Positions 42,802 to 51,804 of a stretch of 64,000 nucleotides of DNA are shown here, piece by piece. The position numbers were made by a program, and so were the translations under genes. The DNA comes from an uncultured Clostridia bacterium (GTDB taxonomy: Bacteria; Bacillota; Clostridia; Oscillospirales; Ruminococcaceae), in NCBI GenBank assembly GCA_947363605.1, contig CANAQK010000002.1, positions 26,511 through 90,510 on the forward strand. The letters are read 5' to 3'. The first letter of the stretch is position 1. Every line of letters begins with the position of its first letter. Under the pieces are notes generated by a model. The model ran no database searches. It was not told the origin of the DNA and worked only from the letters and a program-made list of their open reading frames with translations.

Positions 42802-44223
42802 TTGAAAAGAGGGCTTTTTATCAACCTGGTTGCACTCTTTTGTGCGGGAGCGGTTTGCAGCGGCTCTGTAGTCTATGCGGCGGGGAAAATTGAAGTTGCA
42901 GACAGTGTGAACCATGGCTGGGTCGGGTTCGACGACCATTTTTTGCAGGACGGCGGGGAAGCCGGGATTGCTGATTTGCTGGAACAGGATCGGAAAGAAG
43001 AGAGCTCAAAGCCGCCGGTTTCATCGGAGCCGGCTTCGTCGGAGCCTGCTTCGTCCGAACCGGTCTCCAGTGAGGCGGCTTCGAGCAAGGCGGGGAACAG
43101 CGGCAGCGAAAGCCTGCCGGAAAGCAGTGCGCCGAACGAAGGGACGAACGCCGTTTCATCGGAACCAGTTCCGTCGAAACCAGCTTCCTCAGAGCCGGCC
43201 TCATCGGAAGCGGTTTCATCAGAGCAGGCTTCATCCGAACTGGTTCCGTCCAAGCCTGCTTCCAGCGAGCCGGCTTCCAGTGAAGAGGTTTCTTCGGAAC
43301 CGGTTTCCAGCAGGGAGGAGCCCAGCGAAACGGAATCCTCCGAGGAGGAATCTTCGGAAACGGTTTCCAGCGAGCCGGTATCCTCAGAGGAAAGTTCTGA
43401 TGTGGAGCTGCCTGAAGAGGAGCCTTCCTCAGAAATAAGCTCCTCGGAGGCAAGCTCAGAAGAAACATCTCTTCCGTCAGAGGTGGATCCGGAATTGCTG
43501 AATATCCTGGCTGGAGCTGTCCAGCGCGAAATTGTCGGCACCAATACACCGCCTTCTTCCCAGTATTACGAAGCGTATAAGGCACAAGCGGTAGCCGCCC
43601 ATACCTATATGGAATATCATTATCAGAATACCGGGAAATATCCCAGTATGTCCTATTCAACCCCCGATCCCAAAACAGTGGAATTGGTGCGGGAAGTATA
43701 CTCTGAGTTGATTTATTACAACGGGAAGGTAATCAACGCAACCTATCATGCGGCTTCCGGCGGGCATACCCAGAATTCCGGGTATGTCTGGATGGCAGAC
43801 CTTCCTTACCTGGCAGGGGTGGAGAGCGCCTATGATGATTACGCGAAAACCACGACGCTGTCTTATGACAAGGTCGAATCCAAGCTTCGGGAGAATGGCT
43901 TCGATGTGGATTCTTCGGCGCCCCAGGACTGGTTCGACCTTGCGAACGCAACCTATTCGGACGGGGGCTTCATCGATCAGATCCTGGTCTGCGGTAAGAC
44001 GGCCGCCGGGAAAAAGCTGCGGGAAATCTTTGGAGCGAATGTGCTCTACAGCGTAAAAATTGATGGGATTGAATTTGACGGGAACAGCTTCCGTTTTTCC
44101 ACCCGGGGCTACGGGCATGGCGTCGGCCTGAGCCAGCTGGGAGCCAAGGGCTATGCGGCCAATGAAGGCTGGGGCTATCAGCAGATCCTGACCCATTATT
44201 ATACCGGGACAACGATTCGATAA
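42802..44223 (+). CDS. SpoIID/LytB-domain secreted protein with Ser-Glu-Pro repeat
   Basis: 473 residues. TTG 42802 is the start, 6 bases after AAAGGAGG. A signal peptide (LFINLVALFCAGAVCSGSVVYA) is followed by a repeat of about 150 residues (72-225) built from SSEP/SKPAS/EEVSSEP units. The C-terminal ~230 residues are a SpoIID/LytB domain: AGAVQREIVG, YKAQAVAAHTYMEYH, AASGGHTQNSGYVW, and RGYGHGVGLSQLGAKGYA. SpoIID is a murein lytic transglycosylase that acts on denuded glycan strands; LytB is its amidase enhancer relative. Next to three sortases, a wall-remodelling role in vegetative or sporulating cells is likely. Confidence 0.9.
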   Translation: MKRGLFINLVALFCAGAVCSGSVVYAAGKIEVADSVNHGWVGFDDHFLQDGGEAGIADLLEQDRKEESSKPPVSSEPASSEPASSEPVSSEAASSKAGNSGSESLPESSAPNEGTNAVSSEPVPSKPASSEPASSEAVSSEQASSELVPSKPASSEPASSEEVSSEPVSSREEPSETESSEEESSETVSSEPVSSEESSDVELPEEEPSSEISSSEASSEETSLPSEVDPELLNILAGAVQREIVGTNTPPSSQYYEAYKAQAVAAHTYMEYHYQNTGKYPSMSYSTPDPKTVELVREVYSELIYYNGKVINATYHAASGGHTQNSGYVWMADLPYLAGVESAYDDYAKTTTLSYDKVESKLRENGFDVDSSAPQDWFDLANATYSDGGFIDQILVCGKTAAGKKLREIFGANVLYSVKIDGIEFDGNSFRFSTRGYGHGVGLSQLGAKGYAANEGWGYQQILTHYYTGTTIR

Positions 44224-44233
44224 GGAGGCCGAT

Positions 44234-45349
44234 ATGCCGGCGATTTCACTTTTAATCAAGCCTGCCTCTTCCAGCTGCAATATGCGGTGTGAGTACTGCT
44301 TTTATGCGGATGTAGCAAGCCAGCGGGAAACACCGAATTACGGGGTTATGTCTGAGGAAACGCTGGAAATCATCGTCCAAAAGGCGTTTGATTATGCGGA
44401 CACCCTGGCAGCGTTCGGTTTTCAGGGCGGTGAGCCGACCATGGCCGGGCTGGATTTTTTCCGCCGTGTGGTAGAGCTCCAGAAAAAATACAACACCCGG
44501 CGGATCCAGGTCAACAACGCGATCCAGACCAACGGGCTGAATATCAACGACGAATGGGCGGAATTCCTGCACGAAAATAATTTCCTGGTGGGGCTTTCCC
44601 TGGACGGGACGGCGGATATCCACGACCGCTACCGTCGGGACGCCGAGGGCAGGGGTACCTTTGAACGGGTGCTGGCCGCGGCGCGGGTGATGGAACGGCA
44701 TCAGGTGGAATTTAATATCCTGACGACGGTGAATATCGACGTTGCGCGGAATATTGAGCGGATCTATTACTTTTTCCGGAAGCAGGGCTTCTCCTATCTT
44801 CAGTTTATTCCCTGCCTGGACGAGCTGAACCAGCCAGGCGGGCAGAATGGCTACTCCCTGACGCCGGAAGCCTACGGCGATTTTCTCAAGCGGCTGTTCC
44901 GGCTGTGGTATGTGGACCTGAACACCAAGCGCCCGGTCAGCATCCGGTATTTCGACAACCTGGTCATGATGCTGGGGGGCTATCCGCCGGAAAGCTGCGG
45001 GATGTCGGGGTCATGCAGCTGTTATTATATGATTGAGGCGGACGGGAGCGTCTACCCCTGCGATTTCTATGTTACGGATGAGTGGCGGATCGGCCGGGTG
45101 CAGACGGATGGCTGGGCGGAAATGAGCGCTTCGGATACGGCCAGACGGTTTGTGGAAATTTCCCGCCAGGTGGCGGAAGAATGCCGGAGCTGCCCCTATT
45201 ACCGGCTTTGCCGAGGCGGATGCCGCCGGAATCGGGAGCCGATCTCCCTCGGGGAGAATACGCCGAACTTTTTATGTCCGGCTTTCCGGGAATTTTTCGC
45301 CTATGCGGCGGAGGATTTGGCCAAGGCGGCGCGGAAATTCCTGCGCTGA
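44234..45349 (+). CDS. Radical SAM/SPASM enzyme, anaerobic sulfatase-maturase type
   Basis: 371 residues. The radical SAM cluster motif is Cys15-x3-Cys19-x2-Cys22 (CNMRCEYC), with GFQGGEPTMAG as the SAM-binding GGE motif. The C-terminal SPASM region (CGMSGSCSCYYMIEADGSVYPCDFY, CRSCPYYRLCRGGC) supplies ligands for two auxiliary iron-sulfur clusters. The overall arrangement is that of anSME, which oxidises a Cys or Ser of a sulfatase to formylglycine; RiPP maturases share the same layout. No sulfatase or RiPP precursor is visible nearby. AAGGAGG precedes the ATG, 10 bp after the SpoIID-like gene. Confidence 0.9.
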   Translation: MPAISLLIKPASSSCNMRCEYCFYADVASQRETPNYGVMSEETLEIIVQKAFDYADTLAAFGFQGGEPTMAGLDFFRRVVELQKKYNTRRIQVNNAIQTNGLNINDEWAEFLHENNFLVGLSLDGTADIHDRYRRDAEGRGTFERVLAAARVMERHQVEFNILTTVNIDVARNIERIYYFFRKQGFSYLQFIPCLDELNQPGGQNGYSLTPEAYGDFLKRLFRLWYVDLNTKRPVSIRYFDNLVMMLGGYPPESCGMSGSCSCYYMIEADGSVYPCDFYVTDEWRIGRVQTDGWAEMSASDTARRFVEISRQVAEECRSCPYYRLCRGGCRRNREPISLGENTPNFLCPAFREFFAYAAEDLAKAARKFLR

Positions 45350-45353
45350 AATA

Positions 45354-45392
45354 AGGGGCTGTTTGGATTTCCCCGATTTTCAAACAAGCCTG
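45354..45392. repeat. Short GGGGCTGTTTG/CAAACAAGCC inverted repeat (family E, copy 2)
   Basis: The same end sequences as the element at 5007-5176, but with only about 15 bp between them. It may be a terminator-like hairpin or a deletion derivative. Confidence 0.4.
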
Positions 45393-45413
45393 AAGATAAT
45401 GGAGATGAAAAGT

Positions 45414-46454
45414 ATGGCAACCCTTACGGTGCATAAATTTTCAAAAACAAAGTCGGGCGAAATCGTCCGGCTTTTCCGCTTTGAAAACGGGACGGTCAGT
45501 GTGGACGTCCTCAATTTGGGAGCGGCTGTAGCGGCTGTCCGGACGCCGGACAAATCCGGGAAGCTGGCCGATATCTGCCTGGGCTATTCGGATGCCGCTG
45601 GTTATGAGGAGCAGGACTGCTATTTCGGGGTTGTGGTTGGCCGGTATGCCAACCGGATCCGGGGAGGGCAGTTCCAGCTGAACGGGCAGGCGTATCAGCT
45701 GGATCAGAACGATCATGGCAACTGCCTGCACAGCGGGGCCGCCGGTTTTGACAAGCGGCTTTGGGACTGGGAAACCGAGGGGGACACGCTCATCCTGCGG
45801 CTGGAAAGCCCGGACGGGGAAGGCGGGTTTCCCGGGAGCCTGCGGGTGGAGGTGCGTTACCGTCTGACAGACGAGAACGAACTGGTCATCGATTACCGGG
45901 GCATCTGTGATCAGGACAGCATCCTGAACCTGACCAACCACAGCTATTTCAACCTTAACGGCCATGGCAGGGGGGATATCCTGCGGCATCAGCTCCGGAT
46001 CAGCGCCAGCCGCTTTACCCGGGTGGACGCCGAGGCTATCCCGACCGGGGAGCTCCCGTCAGTGGAGGGAACCCCCTTCGATTTCCGGGAATTCCACCCG
46101 GTCGGGGAGCGGATCGGACAGGAGGATCCCGATTTGCAGGCGGTAGGCGGCTATGACCACAATTTCGTGTTGGACGGGGAAGGCCTGCGGGAAGCAGCCT
46201 GTCTGAAGGAAAGCTATACCGGCCGGAGGCTGACGGTTTATACCGACCTGCCTGGGATTCAGGTCTATGCGGGGAATATGCTGAAGGGCGAGTCCGGCAA
46301 GTCTGGCGCGCGCTACGGCAAACGAAGCGGGATCGCCCTGGAAACCCAGTATTTCCCGGATTCACCCAACCGTCCGGAGTTCCCCTCCTGCGTTAAAAAA
46401 GCTGGGGAGATTTATGAGAGCCGCACGGTTTACCGCTTCGATGTGGAAACTTAA
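45414..46454 (+). CDS. galM: Aldose 1-epimerase (galactose mutarotase)
   Basis: 346 residues. It interconverts alpha and beta anomers of galactose or glucose. Motifs: GRYANRIRGG, HSGAAGFDKRLWD, NLTNHSYFNLNG (catalytic His), DHNFVLDG and ALETQYFPDSPN (catalytic Glu). Start ATG 45414 is set by GGAG nine bases upstream and by the homologous start MATLTVHKF; ATG 45405 is the alternative. It is separated from the radical SAM gene by a small inverted repeat. Complete and typical. Confidence 0.93.
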   Translation: MATLTVHKFSKTKSGEIVRLFRFENGTVSVDVLNLGAAVAAVRTPDKSGKLADICLGYSDAAGYEEQDCYFGVVVGRYANRIRGGQFQLNGQAYQLDQNDHGNCLHSGAAGFDKRLWDWETEGDTLILRLESPDGEGGFPGSLRVEVRYRLTDENELVIDYRGICDQDSILNLTNHSYFNLNGHGRGDILRHQLRISASRFTRVDAEAIPTGELPSVEGTPFDFREFHPVGERIGQEDPDLQAVGGYDHNFVLDGEGLREAACLKESYTGRRLTVYTDLPGIQVYAGNMLKGESGKSGARYGKRSGIALETQYFPDSPNRPEFPSCVKKAGEIYESRTVYRFDVET

Positions 46455-46496
46455 CACTTCGGGAGCAAAGATGTCACATTTTTATCACAAAAGCAG

Positions 46497-46525
46497 TGGA
46501 ACAATCATTGAAAATGTGTTATAAT
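46497..46525 (+). promoter_or_regulatory. Promoter of the Gld-like ABC operon
   Basis: TATAAT at 46520-46525 with a poor -35 (TGGAAC, 46497-46502) at 17 bp. It is the only promoter-like sequence before the ATPase gene. Confidence 0.5.
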
Positions 46526-46603
46526 GTTCCCAGCGTTTTTATTCAAGTTGCCGGAAACCGACGGACAGCCCGTTTCCGGCGGCACGTTTTTAGGAGGGAC
46601 ACC

Positions 46604-47548
46604 ATGATTGAGGTTTCACATCTCACCAAAAGATATGGCCAGAACCTCGCACTGGACGACGTATCCTTTCATGTCAACCGGGGCGAGATTTTAGGCTTCC
46701 TGGGGCCGAACGGCGCTGGGAAATCCACGACCATGAATATTTTGACGGGTTATCTGTCCGCAACAGACGGGACCTGTACCATCAACGGGCATGATATCCT
46801 GGAGGATCCGATCGAAGCCAAAAAAGCGATCGGCTACCTGCCGGAGCAGCCCCCGCTTTATCTGGATATGACGGTAAAGGATTACCTGAATTTCATCTAT
46901 GACCTGAAAAAGGTCAAGCTTCCGCGGGAAGCGCATATCAAGGAAATCTGCGGCGTTGTCCGGATTAACGAGGTCTATAACCGCCTGATTAAGAACCTGT
47001 CCAAGGGCTACCGCCAGCGTGTAGGCGTGGCGCAGGCAATGATCGGCAACCCGGAGGTTTTAATCCTCGATGAGCCGACCGTGGGCCTTGACCCTAAGCA
47101 GATTATCGAGATCCGGAACCTGATCAAGTCTTTGGGAGAGCGGCACACGATCATCCTGTCTTCCCATATCCTGCCGGAGATCCAGGCAGTTTGCGAGCGG
47201 GTAGTGGTCATCAGCAAAGGCAAGCTGGTGGCGGATGATACCACAGCCAACCTGTCTAAGAACCTTTCGACCGACCGGCATTACCGCCTGTTGGTCGACG
47301 GCCCGGAGGAAAAGGTTTGTTCTGCGCTGAAGAGCATTACTGGGATGCGTGAAGTCCAGACGCTTGGCAAACGGGAAGAGGGCGTGTACGAATACCAGGT
47401 CGAGGCGGAGGAAAATGTGGATATCCGCCGCGAGATTTTCAAACGGCTTTCCGAGCGGAGCTGGCCGCTGCTGGGCCTGCGTTCCAGCGAGCTTTCGCTG
47501 GAGGATATCTTCTTACAGCTGACGAATGAAGGAGGCGAGCAGAAATGA
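46604..47548 (+). CDS. ABC transporter ATP-binding protein, GldA-like
   Basis: 314 residues. Walker A GPNGAGKST, Q-loop-region GYLPEQPPLYLDMT, signature NLSKGYRQRVGVAQA and Walker B LILDEPTVGLDP are all intact. A C-terminal ~90-residue extension follows. ATG 46604 follows TAGGAGGG. It overlaps the permease gene by 4 bp and is followed by GldG-like and DUF4340 genes. In Bacteroidetes GldAFG support gliding motility; in Clostridia this four-gene set is common and of unknown function, probably an exporter with two extracytoplasmic partners. Confidence 0.93.
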   Translation: MIEVSHLTKRYGQNLALDDVSFHVNRGEILGFLGPNGAGKSTTMNILTGYLSATDGTCTINGHDILEDPIEAKKAIGYLPEQPPLYLDMTVKDYLNFIYDLKKVKLPREAHIKEICGVVRINEVYNRLIKNLSKGYRQRVGVAQAMIGNPEVLILDEPTVGLDPKQIIEIRNLIKSLGERHTIILSSHILPEIQAVCERVVVISKGKLVADDTTANLSKNLSTDRHYRLLVDGPEEKVCSALKSITGMREVQTLGKREEGVYEYQVEAEENVDIRREIFKRLSERSWPLLGLRSSELSLEDIFLQLTNEGGEQK

Positions 47549-48252
47549 CGGCAGTATTCAAACGGGAATTCAAAGGCTATTTCAGTTCCCCGCTGGGCTA
47601 TATCTTTTTAGCGGTCATGTTCTTTTTTTCAGGGCAGTTTTTTTCGACCCTGCTGGCGCTGAGCTATGCACAGATTGAGCTGGTGTTCAGCTCCATGTTT
47701 ACCGTTGTCACCATGCTGATCCCGATCCTGACCATGCGCTTGATGAGCGAGGATAAAAAGCTTCGGATCGACCAGCTTTACCTGACCGCTCCGGTCAGCA
47801 TCGGCGGTGTGGTGCTCGGCAAATACCTGGCGGCCTGCGCGGTTTATCTGATTGGGATTGCGCCGACGATCCTGTATACCATTATCCTGGCGACGTTTAC
47901 CACCCCGGACTGGAATGTCTTTTTAGGCAACTTCTTCGCTTTGGCCCTGCTGGGCGCGGCGATGCTGGCGATTGGTATTTTTGTTTCTTCCACAACGGAA
48001 AGTCAGATGGTCGCGGCGATTCTTTCCTACGCCATCCTGATGTTTATCATGCTGTTTGACACCATTGTCACGGCCCTGCCGAGTGGGCTGTCTTTCCTGG
48101 AGCCGGTGCTGCGGGCGCTTTCCTTCCTTTCCCGTTACAATGACTTTATGAGCGGCATTTTGAACGTTTCCCATATCATTTTCTTCGTCAGCTTTGTGGT
48201 TGTCTTTAACTTCCTGACAATCCGCGTGCTGGAAAAGAAGAGATGGGGCTAA
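47545..48252 (+). CDS. ABC-2-type permease, GldF-like
   Basis: 235 residues with six predicted membrane helices (LGYIFLAVMFFFSGQFF, MFTVVTMLIPILTMRLM, YLAACAVYLIGIAPTILYTIIL, FFALALLGAAMLAIGIFVSS, AILSYAILMFIMLFDTIV, IIFFVSFVVVFNFLTI). MRLMSEDKKLRIDQLYLTAPVS is a hallmark of GldF-type permeases. It overlaps the ATPase stop (ATGA) and lies 13 bp before the GldG-like gene. Confidence 0.92.
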   Translation: MTAVFKREFKGYFSSPLGYIFLAVMFFFSGQFFSTLLALSYAQIELVFSSMFTVVTMLIPILTMRLMSEDKKLRIDQLYLTAPVSIGGVVLGKYLAACAVYLIGIAPTILYTIILATFTTPDWNVFLGNFFALALLGAAMLAIGIFVSSTTESQMVAAILSYAILMFIMLFDTIVTALPSGLSFLEPVLRALSFLSRYNDFMSGILNVSHIIFFVSFVVVFNFLTIRVLEKKRWG

Positions 48253-48265
48253 GGAGGAAAAAGCG

Positions 48266-49729
48266 ATGAAAAAAAACCTGTTGAATCGCCGCCGTTTTAA
48301 ATACGGTTCCTTGGCGACCATTATTACCGTGGGCTTTATTGTAGCGGTGGTGCTGCTGAATGTTGTCTGCACCCTGCTGCTGGAGCGCTATCCGCTGAGC
48401 ATTGACCTGACCAGCGACAACCGTTTTAAACTGACGGATGAGAGCGTGGAATTTGTCAAATCCATCGACGAGGATGTCACCATCCTGGTTTTGGCGGATG
48501 AATCCACCTTTGAAGGGAATTCGGACCTGTACAAGCAGGCGTATGAAATCATCCGGGATTATGAAAAAAATAACGGCCGGATTGAAGTGCAGTTTGTGGA
48601 TATGAAAAAGGATCCGTCCATCGCGAGCAAATACCCGGATGAATCCCTGAACGAAGCCGACATCATCGTCCAGACGGGCAAGCGTTATAAGAAATTTGCT
48701 TCCAGCTCGCTGTTCACCGCTACGCAGACCCAGTATGGCGGGTATGCCTACAGTTCCCAGGCAGAGCAGGTCATGACTTCTGCCCTGATGTACGCAACGG
48801 ATTCCAACCCGGCGAAGGTCGTATTGCTGACCGGTTTTGACGGGGCGGATGTTTCCGCGTATAAAGAGCTGCTTCAGAGCAATAACTATGAAGTGATAAC
48901 CCAGGACCTGATGACGGAGGAGCTGGATTCCTCGGCATCCTTCCTGATCCTGCCGCAGCCGTCTGCTGATTTGACTGCCGCACAGGTGGCGAAGCTGGAG
49001 AATTTCCTGGACAACGGCTCTGAATTTGGCAAGTCCCTGGTTTTTGTGGCTTCCCCGACGGCAAATGTCGGCCCGGTACTGAAAAATTTCCTGGCCGATT
49101 GGGGGCTTGAGCTGGGGGAAGGCGTCATCTATGAAACAGAGGCGGCCAATATTTACACGACGATGATGGATCAGAGCAATTTTACCATGAGCGCTCAGCT
49201 GGTGGATGAGGACATTGCCGCTGGGATGAAGAAAACGACCCTGCCGGTGATCAGCTCGTACAGCCGCCCGGTTCAGCCTCTCTTTGAAAATAAGGACAAC
49301 CGCAGCACGACGGTTTTGGTTCAGACCAACGAAACCTCCGGTTTGCTGCCGCTGGATGCCGGCGAGGATTTCGACTTTTCCTCCGCGCCGCAGAGCAGCT
49401 ATCCGGTGATTGTAAAAGCCAGCAAGGCCCGTTCGCTGAACAACAGTATGCGCTATTCCAACCTGCTGGCAATTGGTTCCACCCAGATGCTGTCGGCCAA
49501 TATGCTGAATTACGGCGGGTTTGCCAACGGCGACCTGATGATGACGATTACCAATGACATTGCAGAGAAAAAGGATTCTGTTGTAATCCTGCCGGTGAAT
49601 ATGTCTTCCAAAACCATTACCATTTCAGACGCGCAGGTCCGTACCAATACCATTATTTTTGTATTTGTGATCCCGGCGGCTACCGTTATTTTCGGTATTG
49701 TCGTCTGGCTGCGCCGGAGGCATAGCTGA
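48266..49729 (+). CDS. GldG-like ABC-type auxiliary membrane protein
   Basis: 487 residues. N-terminal helix (LATIITVGFIVAVVLLNVV), then a large extracytoplasmic GldG domain (DLTSDNRFKLTDESVEFVKSIDEDVTILVLADE, VVLLTGFDGADVSAYKELLQ, LILPQPSADLT) and a C-terminal helix (NTIIFVFVIPAATVIFGIVVWL). The Rossmann-like core resembles IFT52/GldG domains that may bind sugars or partner proteins. It overlaps the DUF4340 start by one base. Confidence 0.9.
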   Translation: MKKNLLNRRRFKYGSLATIITVGFIVAVVLLNVVCTLLLERYPLSIDLTSDNRFKLTDESVEFVKSIDEDVTILVLADESTFEGNSDLYKQAYEIIRDYEKNNGRIEVQFVDMKKDPSIASKYPDESLNEADIIVQTGKRYKKFASSSLFTATQTQYGGYAYSSQAEQVMTSALMYATDSNPAKVVLLTGFDGADVSAYKELLQSNNYEVITQDLMTEELDSSASFLILPQPSADLTAAQVAKLENFLDNGSEFGKSLVFVASPTANVGPVLKNFLADWGLELGEGVIYETEAANIYTTMMDQSNFTMSAQLVDEDIAAGMKKTTLPVISSYSRPVQPLFENKDNRSTTVLVQTNETSGLLPLDAGEDFDFSSAPQSSYPVIVKASKARSLNNSMRYSNLLAIGSTQMLSANMLNYGGFANGDLMMTITNDIAEKKDSVVILPVNMSSKTITISDAQVRTNTIIFVFVIPAATVIFGIVVWLRRRHS

Positions 49730-51213
49730 TGAACAAAAAAGTAAAATCCATTCTTTGGGGTTCCGGAATCATTGTGGTTCTGGGGATTGCGGTGGCCGTG
49801 CTGATGCTGACCCAGGCGGACCCGCAGGAGGAGATCGACAGGCACGCCTCCAGCCTGGCAGCCAAGCTGGTCACGCTGGTTAATGAGCAGAGCAGCGATG
49901 TGGAATCCCTCCATATCAAAAATGAGCTGGATGAATACACGATCACCCGGGCGGGTGAAGGGGTGTGGCGGATTCCGGAAATTGCCGAGTTCGCCCAGCA
50001 GGATTACCTTTATTTGGAAACCCTGGGGCAGGCCAGCAATATTAATGCCAATGAAGTGATCGAAGAAAACTGCACGGATCTCAGTAAATTCGGGCTGGAC
50101 CGTCCCAAGCTGGTGATTGATGTTACCTATGTCAACGGGAACGAATATCATCTGACGGTTGGTAATCGTGCGCCGGGCAGCGGGGCGCAATACATCATGC
50201 AGGAAGGGGACAGCACTGTCTATGCGCTGCCTTCTACCAGTATCCCCAATTTGTATTATAACCGGCATGAGTATACCGAAAAAACCGTAATTGAAACCTT
50301 TGATCCGGAAGACCCTTCGACGGTTCCGCATATCGACTATGTCAAGATTGACCGTCCGGATCTGGAGCAGCCGATTATTATGGAGAGCATGACCCAGGAA
50401 GAGCTGGGGCCGAACGCCGTCATCCAGACCAACCTCCGGCTGAAAAGCCCGGTCAACGCCATGCTGAGCGAAACACCGCTTCAAACCTATGTCTTTGCCC
50501 TGTTCGGCATGACCGGCTCGGAAGTTGTAGCGGCGAATCCTACACCGGAAGAGCTTACCCAATATGGGTTTGACGAACCGTCTTCCACCTATGAGCTCCG
50601 TTATAACGAAACGAGCACCGTGAAGCTGACCACTGGCTATAAAGTGCGGGGACAGTCTTATCCGGACGAGAACGGCAATACCTATGAAACCGACTGCTAT
50701 TACGTCATCAAGGAGGGGATTAACCAGATTTATGTGGTTCCGACCCAGATGGTGACCTGGATGGAAATGCAGCCGAAAGACATTATTTCTTCGGCAGCAG
50801 TGCTTCCGAATATCCTGGATATTGAGTCGCTGGAAACCGTAGTGGAAGGCCGGAAAACGGTTGTGGACTTCACTCTGGGCGAGGACCCGACAAAGTCTGC
50901 GGATATAACGGCGGCCCTCAACGGGGAAGCCCATGATATTGAACCGGTGCGGAGCTACCTCCAGCTGATTATGGGGACGGCGATCCAGGATATTTATACC
51001 GGGGAAGTGACAGGCGAGCCGGTTTTCCGTGCCGATTACCATTACCGCAGCGGGAAAACAGATACCATTGAGGTTTATCTCCTGGCGGACCGCACGGCAG
51101 TCCTTTCCCTGAATGGGAATAAGGGCTTCCTGAGCAGGGCCGGTTACGTGGATAAAATCGTGAAAGAAACACAAAACCTCCTGGATGGCAAGGAAATAGA
51201 CATCAACTGGTAA
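49729..51213 (+). CDS. DUF4340-domain protein
   Basis: 494 residues. One N-terminal membrane helix (ILWGSGIIVVLGIAVAVLML), then repeated DUF4340 features such as NANEVIEENCTDLSKFGLDRPKLVI and EELTQYGFDEPSSTYEL, each an FGLD/YGFD-containing beta-rich unit. It is outside the membrane and always found with GldG-like ABC genes. It lacks recognisable catalytic residues. It is the last gene of the four-gene unit and is followed by a strong terminator. Confidence 0.9.
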   Translation: MNKKVKSILWGSGIIVVLGIAVAVLMLTQADPQEEIDRHASSLAAKLVTLVNEQSSDVESLHIKNELDEYTITRAGEGVWRIPEIAEFAQQDYLYLETLGQASNINANEVIEENCTDLSKFGLDRPKLVIDVTYVNGNEYHLTVGNRAPGSGAQYIMQEGDSTVYALPSTSIPNLYYNRHEYTEKTVIETFDPEDPSTVPHIDYVKIDRPDLEQPIIMESMTQEELGPNAVIQTNLRLKSPVNAMLSETPLQTYVFALFGMTGSEVVAANPTPEELTQYGFDEPSSTYELRYNETSTVKLTTGYKVRGQSYPDENGNTYETDCYYVIKEGINQIYVVPTQMVTWMEMQPKDIISSAAVLPNILDIESLETVVEGRKTVVDFTLGEDPTKSADITAALNGEAHDIEPVRSYLQLIMGTAIQDIYTGEVTGEPVFRADYHYRSGKTDTIEVYLLADRTAVLSLNGNKGFLSRAGYVDKIVKETQNLLDGKEIDINW

Positions 51214-51262
51214 TCTTCCGGTTCAGATGGATTTGTACTGGAAAATCCCTATTGGAAAGAGG

Positions 51263-51299
51263 TCAAGGATGCCGGTTCACGGCGTCCTTGAATTTTTTT
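51263..51299 (+). terminator. Terminator of the Gld-like operon
   Basis: TCAAGGATGCCG pairs with CGGCGTCCTTGA (one mismatch) and a run of seven T follows. The next ~155 bp (51300-51456) hold nothing recognised. Confidence 0.9.
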
Positions 51300-51456
51300 A
51301 TCAAGGCTCAGAGCAAGAGGGTCTAGAGCTGTGCATACTGTTTAAATATGTGGAAAAGTTCCTGTAAAAACTGCACAAGTGAGGATACTTACGGTGTTTG
51401 TAAATAGGGAAAAAGCAGAATTTCGTTGAAAACCCTTTGAATTTGCCGGGTATGCG

Positions 51457-51485
51457 TTGACGATGCGCAAGAATCTGGCTATAAT
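51457..51485 (+). promoter_or_regulatory. Promoter of the HPr gene
   Basis: TTGACG (51457-51462), exactly 17 bp, TATAAT (51480-51485). A near-consensus promoter, consistent with strong expression. Confidence 0.85.
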
Positions 51486-51539
51486 GAGTTCACAATCAAG
51501 GAAGAATTATTGAACTACAAAAGAGGGAGAGTTATACTT

Positions 51540-51803
51540 ATGTACGTTAAGGAAGTCACAGTCCAGAATCAGGTTGGCTTGCACGCGCGCCCAGCAACTT
51601 TTTTTATCCAGAAAGCCAATGAGTTCAAAGCGAATATCTGGGTGGAGCGTGAAGAGCGCCGGGTGAACGGCAAAAGCCTGTTAGGCGTACTGTCCCTGGG
51701 GATTGTAGGCGGAACTACGATCCGGATTATGGCTGACGGTTCGGATGAACAGCTTGCTGTTGACGGTCTGGTTCACCTGGTTGAAAGCGGTTTTGCAGAA
51801 TAA
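51540..51803 (+). CDS. ptsH: HPr-family phosphocarrier protein
   Basis: 87 residues, the normal HPr length. His15 lies in GLHARPA, the site phosphorylated by enzyme I, and Ser46 lies in NGKSLLGV, the HPr kinase site used in carbon catabolite control. ATG 51540 follows AGAGGGAGAG. It carries phosphate from enzyme I to sugar-specific PTS enzymes. No enzyme I gene is adjacent. A second HPr-like gene without the His lies convergently 440 bp away. Confidence 0.93.
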   Translation: MYVKEVTVQNQVGLHARPATFFIQKANEFKANIWVEREERRVNGKSLLGVLSLGIVGGTTIRIMADGSDEQLAVDGLVHLVESGFAE

Positions 51804-51804
51804 G

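Noticed and set aside
49510-51174. 554-residue minus-strand frame opposite the DUF4340 gene
   Set aside because: It is a mirror of a well-supported gene; composition is that of antisense sequence (His/Arg/Ile-rich).
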